NCBI GenBank assembly: GCA_022539475.1
Contig: VCMS01000226.1
Coordinates: 44,659 to 108,658, forward strand
Direction: 5' to 3'
Origin: Gracilaria domingensis
Taxonomy: Eukaryota > Rhodophyta > Florideophyceae > Gracilariales > Gracilariaceae
DNA length: 64,000 nucleotides
Under the pieces are notes generated by a model. The model did no database searches, was not told the origin of the DNA, and saw nothing but the letters and a program-made list of their open reading frames with translations. The number at the start of each line of letters is the position of its first letter. Position 1 is the first letter of the stretch. This document shows positions 59,870 through 64,000 of this stretch, one piece after another. The position numbers were made by a program, and so were the translations under genes.

Positions 59870-60470
59870 TGGGAGATCCCGGGAAGGCGCCGGAATGTGG
59901 CCAGAACGTGCCCGCGGGCGGGAGGGGTCGGTCGTGTTAGGGTACCTACCCTAACACGACCGGACCCCCCGCCCGCGGGCATAAAATCGCACATTTTTCA
60001 AAAAATCGTCCAAAACGTGCCCGCGGGCGGGGGGTCCGGTCGTGTTAGGGTAGCTACCCTAACACGACCGACCCCCCCGCCCGCGGGCATAAAATCACAC
60101 ATTTTTCAAAAAATCGTCCAAAACGTGCCCGCGGGCGGGGGGGTCCGGTCGTGTTAGGGTAGTACCCTAACACGACCGACCCCCCCCCGCCCGCGGGCAT
60201 AAAATCGCACATTTTAAAATCGCAAATTTTTCAAAAAACGTCCAGAACGTGCCCGCGGGCGGAGGGGGTCGGTCGTGTTAGGGTAGCTACCCTAACACGA
60301 CCGACCCCCCCGCCCGCGGGCATAAAATCGCACCTTTTTCAAAAAATCGTCCAAAACGTGCCCGCGGGCGGGGGGGTCCGGTCGTGTTAGGGTAGCTACC
60401 CTAACACGACCGACCCCCCCCCCCCCCGCCCGCGGGCACGTTCTGGCCACATTCTGGCACCCTCCGGAGA
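59870..60470. repeat. Array of five long palindromes in tandem
   Basis: The units are centred near 59944, 60054, 60163, 60287 and 60396, i.e. every 109-124 bp. Each has arms of about 35 bases: GTGCCCGCGGGC, a G-tract, GTCGTGTTAGGGTA, then the exact reverse. The centre is TTAGGGTAGCTACCCTAA in most. Between palindromes lies a short AT-rich linker (ATAAAATCGCACATTTTTC). The array itself is bracketed by inverted GAATGTGGCCAGAACGTG/CACGTTCTGGCCACATTC (left near 59894, right near 60435). It abuts the 3' end of the Plavaka-like transposase, so it may be a subterminal repeat of that element. Confidence 0.9.
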
Positions 60471-60499
60471 CCTTCGAAAGCACTCCTCCCGGCTCTTCC

Positions 60500-63400
60500 G
60501 GCAGTGATTTCGCTGCACACGCCGTGCACATATATCAAACTAGAGAAAACTAGCGCTTCACACCCACTTGATCCGCGACTTTTGGCACAATACGCGACCT
60601 TTGCAATAGCTCCGAATCGCGACGTGGCCGACATCAGAGCGACTACCTGGGCAACCCAAGTCTCTGAATCTTCTCCGCTTACCAATACAGTGGAAAACCT
60701 TGGCTTTCTACTGGGACCAAATGCTGGAGAAGCGAAGACATGTTGGATGATGGGGTATTTGGGTCGTCCCAGCTTAAGTGCCTTAGAAGACGAATCGAAG
60801 TGTTCAAGAGTCGGAACGAAACCGCCTTTCACGAGGGCCGAATTCACCAGAGTTATCCTTGTCTTTTCTGGGAAGTATGTAATAGAGTGCTCATCCAGTG
60901 TTTCTTTCACGAGACTGAGGAAAGAAGGAAGGGCCTGTTCACCAATTTGATCAAGAATCGACCTTGTGTCCCTACTTGAGAACATCTCTCTAACAGCAGT
61001 CCATGTTTTTGAACTGGACATACTTGAAACACAATGTTGAAGAGCTCGTAAAGTGAAAGAACGCCCTCTCATTGCAAACTGAGGAAGCTGTGTGGAAGTT
61101 CCTGGTAAACCTGGATTACGCTGGTAAGGAGTATTGCCATTCCATTGCTTTCTAACATGTCCGTGCTCAATGGAGCGAATAGTCTCCTCCACAGCCGTTG
61201 CTGTTCTTCTGGACGTCTTTTTGTAGTGTCTTTTAAATAGCAGGTGTGCATGTTCGTATATGCCTGCGTCGTAGTACTTGATACTTCCCAGACGGCGAAT
61301 ATCGTCCACGAGATGATCGAGAAGATGAAACTTCAGAGTTCCAGTCTGGAGGGATGAAAATCCGCCAGAGTCTTTGTTGCGGAACGCTTGAAGGCTTCAA
61401 TCTCCGAACTAAGACACAGGAGAGAGCTTTCAGTCCAATACGGGTCACGATTGTATCTGAATAAGGTCGAGAGCAAGTCCGAGTACTGAGAGAAAACGGT
61501 TGTGATTGGGGCAACGTCCTGTTCTCCACAGCATATGTCAAAGAATGCTCCTATGAAGGGAAAGACCATGTCAAGTGCTTTGTAGTTTTTGGCCTCCAGC
61601 ATTCCATGGAGACCGTCTTTCGTGAAGATACCATTCAAAGATTTGCCTTTCTCCTGCGTGGAGAAATCGATATGTAAACCTTTGGCAGGAGAATCGCGTT
61701 CTATGGCAGCTAGAATTGCGTTTGCATGGTTGAGGAGTTGGGTGCGTATCGTTCGAAATGAACGCGATGCAGATGTTCCTATTGTGGTGCACAGGGTGTC
61801 TGACTGCAGTCTCTCGATTGTGGCCGTTTTTATCAACTTTGAGATGCCGAGATGCAAGTTGTGTAATGGTTCGAATGAGAACAGACTGTATGGAGACAAT
61901 CCCGGGATCATTCCAAGGCTTACGGAAGTTTCGAGGAACGAAGGAATGAGAGATATGGAATTTGAACGCATCAGAGTATCCGCTTGAGATCTCCTCTCCC
62001 TCGCACGACGTGGACGTCTTTCCGCCTCGTCTTTTTGTGCATGTTGCAAGATAGCTGTGTATGTCTTTCGGATGCTTTTCGTGTGCTTTTGAGAACGTCC
62101 GTTGAATGAGGTGGGAATAGGACTGCATAAAGATGAGCGAGGGGCTTTGCATCTATGACACGGGCTTTCCGTTTTGGTCCCATGAAGAATGGACAGAATG
62201 TCCTTAGCCTCAGGAATATCCGCACAATAACTTGCAAGCAGAGGATGGCACACTCGACTTAGTTTGTCTTCGCCGATGAACTGAAAACCTTTCTGCGTGA
62301 GATTTAGAATGGGCTCCAGGACTTGACGAAGAGATTCTTGAAGGATTTGCATCCTGGACTCGCGTAGAGACTTGCTAGAAACAAATGGCATTGCGTCTGC
62401 TTCAGATGCGGAAACCTCGATCAGTGTGGTAGGGAAGTATGCCACTACTGTGAGGTCATCACGGATACACTTACGGCGAAGCTGGTCGGAGAAGTTGAGA
62501 AATATGAGGTGAAGAGGATAGGCGGTAACCGATGTTTGCTTTAGAGTTGTTGAAGACTTATCGGTGTATACCTGCAGAAGACCTACGAAAGATTCACTGT
62601 AACTTATTTCTTGGGAGTACCACACTATTCTACTATCCAAAGAGCCCATGACCATTTCCTTAAGTTTTGAGGTGGCGTCTCTTGCGAGAGAGCCGGACAT
62701 GGGGTGAGATATTTTCGTGGAGTGGGTCTGAGGTATAGGGTGGAAGAATGAGTTTTCGTTGTTAGCCAACTGGAGCTGTTTCACAAGTGTCTGAACGGGG
62801 TCTCTCGTGTAGAGGGTGGCGCTGAACTTACATCCTTCTGGCGAGACAGTTCTGCGATTGAAACCGTCCTTTGAGGCGTATCGTTCGAAAATGGCCTTCT
62901 TCAGTTCTGTACAGCGCTTGGAACTTGTTATGGTCTCGTTGAATCGCTTTTGCGAGAATCGCGGGTCCCGAAGTAGCCCAATTAGCTCGTCGCCTCACGA
63001 TGACCAAGGTTGGAAGCTACTGAAGCCAGACAAACCGTGAGATAATCCATATGCAAATCACCGAGGGCCTCCTCAGAAGGCACTGGGCGGGAACTGCTTC
63101 CGTGTTCTCGCTCTAATGACGCGGGAGCCGGGGAAGGAGAAACACAATGCGAAGTGTCCGGAATGGGAGGGGCGCACGGAGTGGGGTCGACGATGTCCTC
63201 GGACACTGGAGGCTCGGGAAGGCGACAAGGGGCAGTGACCGTTTCGGAAGATGCGGGCGCGGGTGCGGAAAGCTTGAGACGCTTGCTTCTCCGAATGGGC
63301 CGGCTATTGTCGTCTTCCAGCGCTGCTTTCAGACGAAACGGGCAATGGTTGACATGCTGTTGAAGGATAAGACTCCTCGGCGAGTAACGAAGGGGCACCC

Positions 63401-63514
63401 ACGCTTCTTATGTGTACAGTAGTAGACCATGGGAAGAAGAACTGAACGAGAAACGACGACAAAGACTGCAAGGGAAGGGCGTCCGAAGGGTGAAGGAGGT
63501 CGAGCGACAGTCAA
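60500..63514 (-). pseudogene. Plavaka-like (CACTA-related) transposase, frameshifted
   Basis: The minus strand, right to left, shows a Cys/His stretch (CTHKKRGCPF then LILQQHVNHCP, in two frames, perhaps one zinc finger; 63420-63320), a Pro/Ser-rich linker (63398-62982), and the main frame from about 62985 to 61333. The main frame contains SPEGCKFSATLYTRDPVQTLV, QVYTDKSSTTLKQTSVTAYPLHL, CHPLLASYCADIPEAKDILS, CHRCKAPR and FSFEPLHNLHLGISKLI. After a shift near 61330 the C-terminal part continues (KFHLLDHLVDDIRRLG, KYYDAGIYEHAHLLFKRHYKKTSRR). This order is that of Plavaka/KDZ-type cut-and-paste transposases known best from fungi. At least three frameshifts make this copy inactive. Confidence 0.6.
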
Positions 63515-64000
63515 TATCGACGTCTTGCTCAGAACGGAGAATATATTTTGAGTTTAAATCACGTGCTTTCGTTCAAAAAGGAACGTAGGTACACGTCGAC
63601 CTCAACACAAGGGTGTACTTCTCGTATTATCTACACTGGTTATAAACCTGTGGTTTCCAACGTTGTACGCTGTACACTTGTCCAATCTCGCACAGAAAAA
63701 TAAATCTCTTCCCTTCGCCGCCGCCGCCCGCCTCCGACGTCCGAACTTCGCGTTTTCCGTCGTGACCATGCCATCGATATCATCGCGTTTATACTCCGCT
63801 CCGGTTCGTACTTCCCCGCCTCCCTTTATGGAGGCTCCATAAGGTCGAGGGGGAAGAAAGTAGGACGGAGTCATCGTATCTCAGGGATTTTCAGTGCAGT
63901 CTTTTTGTACGTTCTTCCATATCTTCCCACGTATCTTTGGGCTCTAAACAAACCAATCCTCACCGCGTTCTTCGCGCTCTGCGACATGGAAACGCAGGAA
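63515..64000. other. Right edge, no gene recognised
   Basis: GC-rich CCGCCGCCGCC block near 63717-63729 and a mixed CT-rich end. An ATG at 63984 in a favourable context (GACATGG) could start a gene that continues beyond the window; five codons are too few to judge. Confidence 0.35.

Noticed and set aside
59870-60470. CRISPR-like repeat array
   Set aside because: The repeats are long palindromes with near-identical short linkers instead of unique spacers, and the context is eukaryotic.
59870-60470. Interstitial telomere repeat
   Set aside because: Each unit has only one TTAGGG facing one CCCTAA; there is no tandem hexamer array.

Overview
The window is nuclear DNA from a eukaryote. The cellular genes are mostly single exons; one gene has two short GT-AG introns of 100 and 92 bp, the second with a CTAAC branch-point-like motif. 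They sit as small clusters between LTR retrotransposons, cut-and-paste transposon relics and long stretches with no recognisable gene. GC-rich gene starts, few introns and many Ty1/copia, Ty3 chromovirus and Plavaka-like elements would suit a red alga of the florideophyte type (Chondrus-like). That is an inference; no sequence here fixes the taxon.

Layout. 1.1-7.1 kb: a nearly complete Ty1/copia element with 476-bp LTRs and a TGGAC target duplication, coding region broken. 8.6-14.2 kb: two tail-to-tail relics of another Ty3 family, one carrying a 362-bp AT-rich insertion with its own 6-bp duplication. 15.3-23.2 kb: the main gene cluster, holding a short XRN-type 5'-3' exoribonuclease, a diacylglycerol kinase, a membrane protein kinase with a voltage-sensor-like N-terminal half, and a small C2H2 zinc-finger protein. 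The diacylglycerol kinase and the membrane kinase are divergent from a very CpG-rich 0.8-kb interval. 23.5-31.8 kb: no convincing gene, apart from CpG-rich patches, a hairpin and a possible MULE fragment.

32-52 kb is a nest of mobile elements. A PIF/Harbinger-type transposase (minus strand) was split first by an LTR that is now solo (33.03-33.77 kb, duplication ATACA) and also by an 11.6-kb chromovirus (33.83-45.40 kb, duplication CTAGG). Removing both insertions and one copy of each duplication leaves the transposase in one continuous frame apart from two stop codons. The chromovirus reads on the minus strand (gag, protease, RT/RNase H, integrase, chromodomain). It also carries an intact 644-codon ORF in antisense, between pol and the 3' LTR. 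A second, diverged copy of this antisense ORF, again about 50 bp inside an LTR, lies at 50.4-51.8 kb. Between them is a plus-strand pol fragment of a related element.

52-58 kb: a hypothetical coiled-coil gene, a ribulose-phosphate 3-epimerase fragment, a ketopantoate-reductase-like gene with one in-frame stop, and a convergent pair of HAD phosphatase paralogues of which one is dead. 58-63.5 kb: a frameshifted gene with a ParB-like domain, an array of five perfect or near-perfect palindromes, and a frameshifted Plavaka-like transposase.

The most interesting items are the voltage-sensor/kinase fusion, the conserved antisense ORF of the chromoviruses with its repeated polypurine tracts, and the palindrome array.
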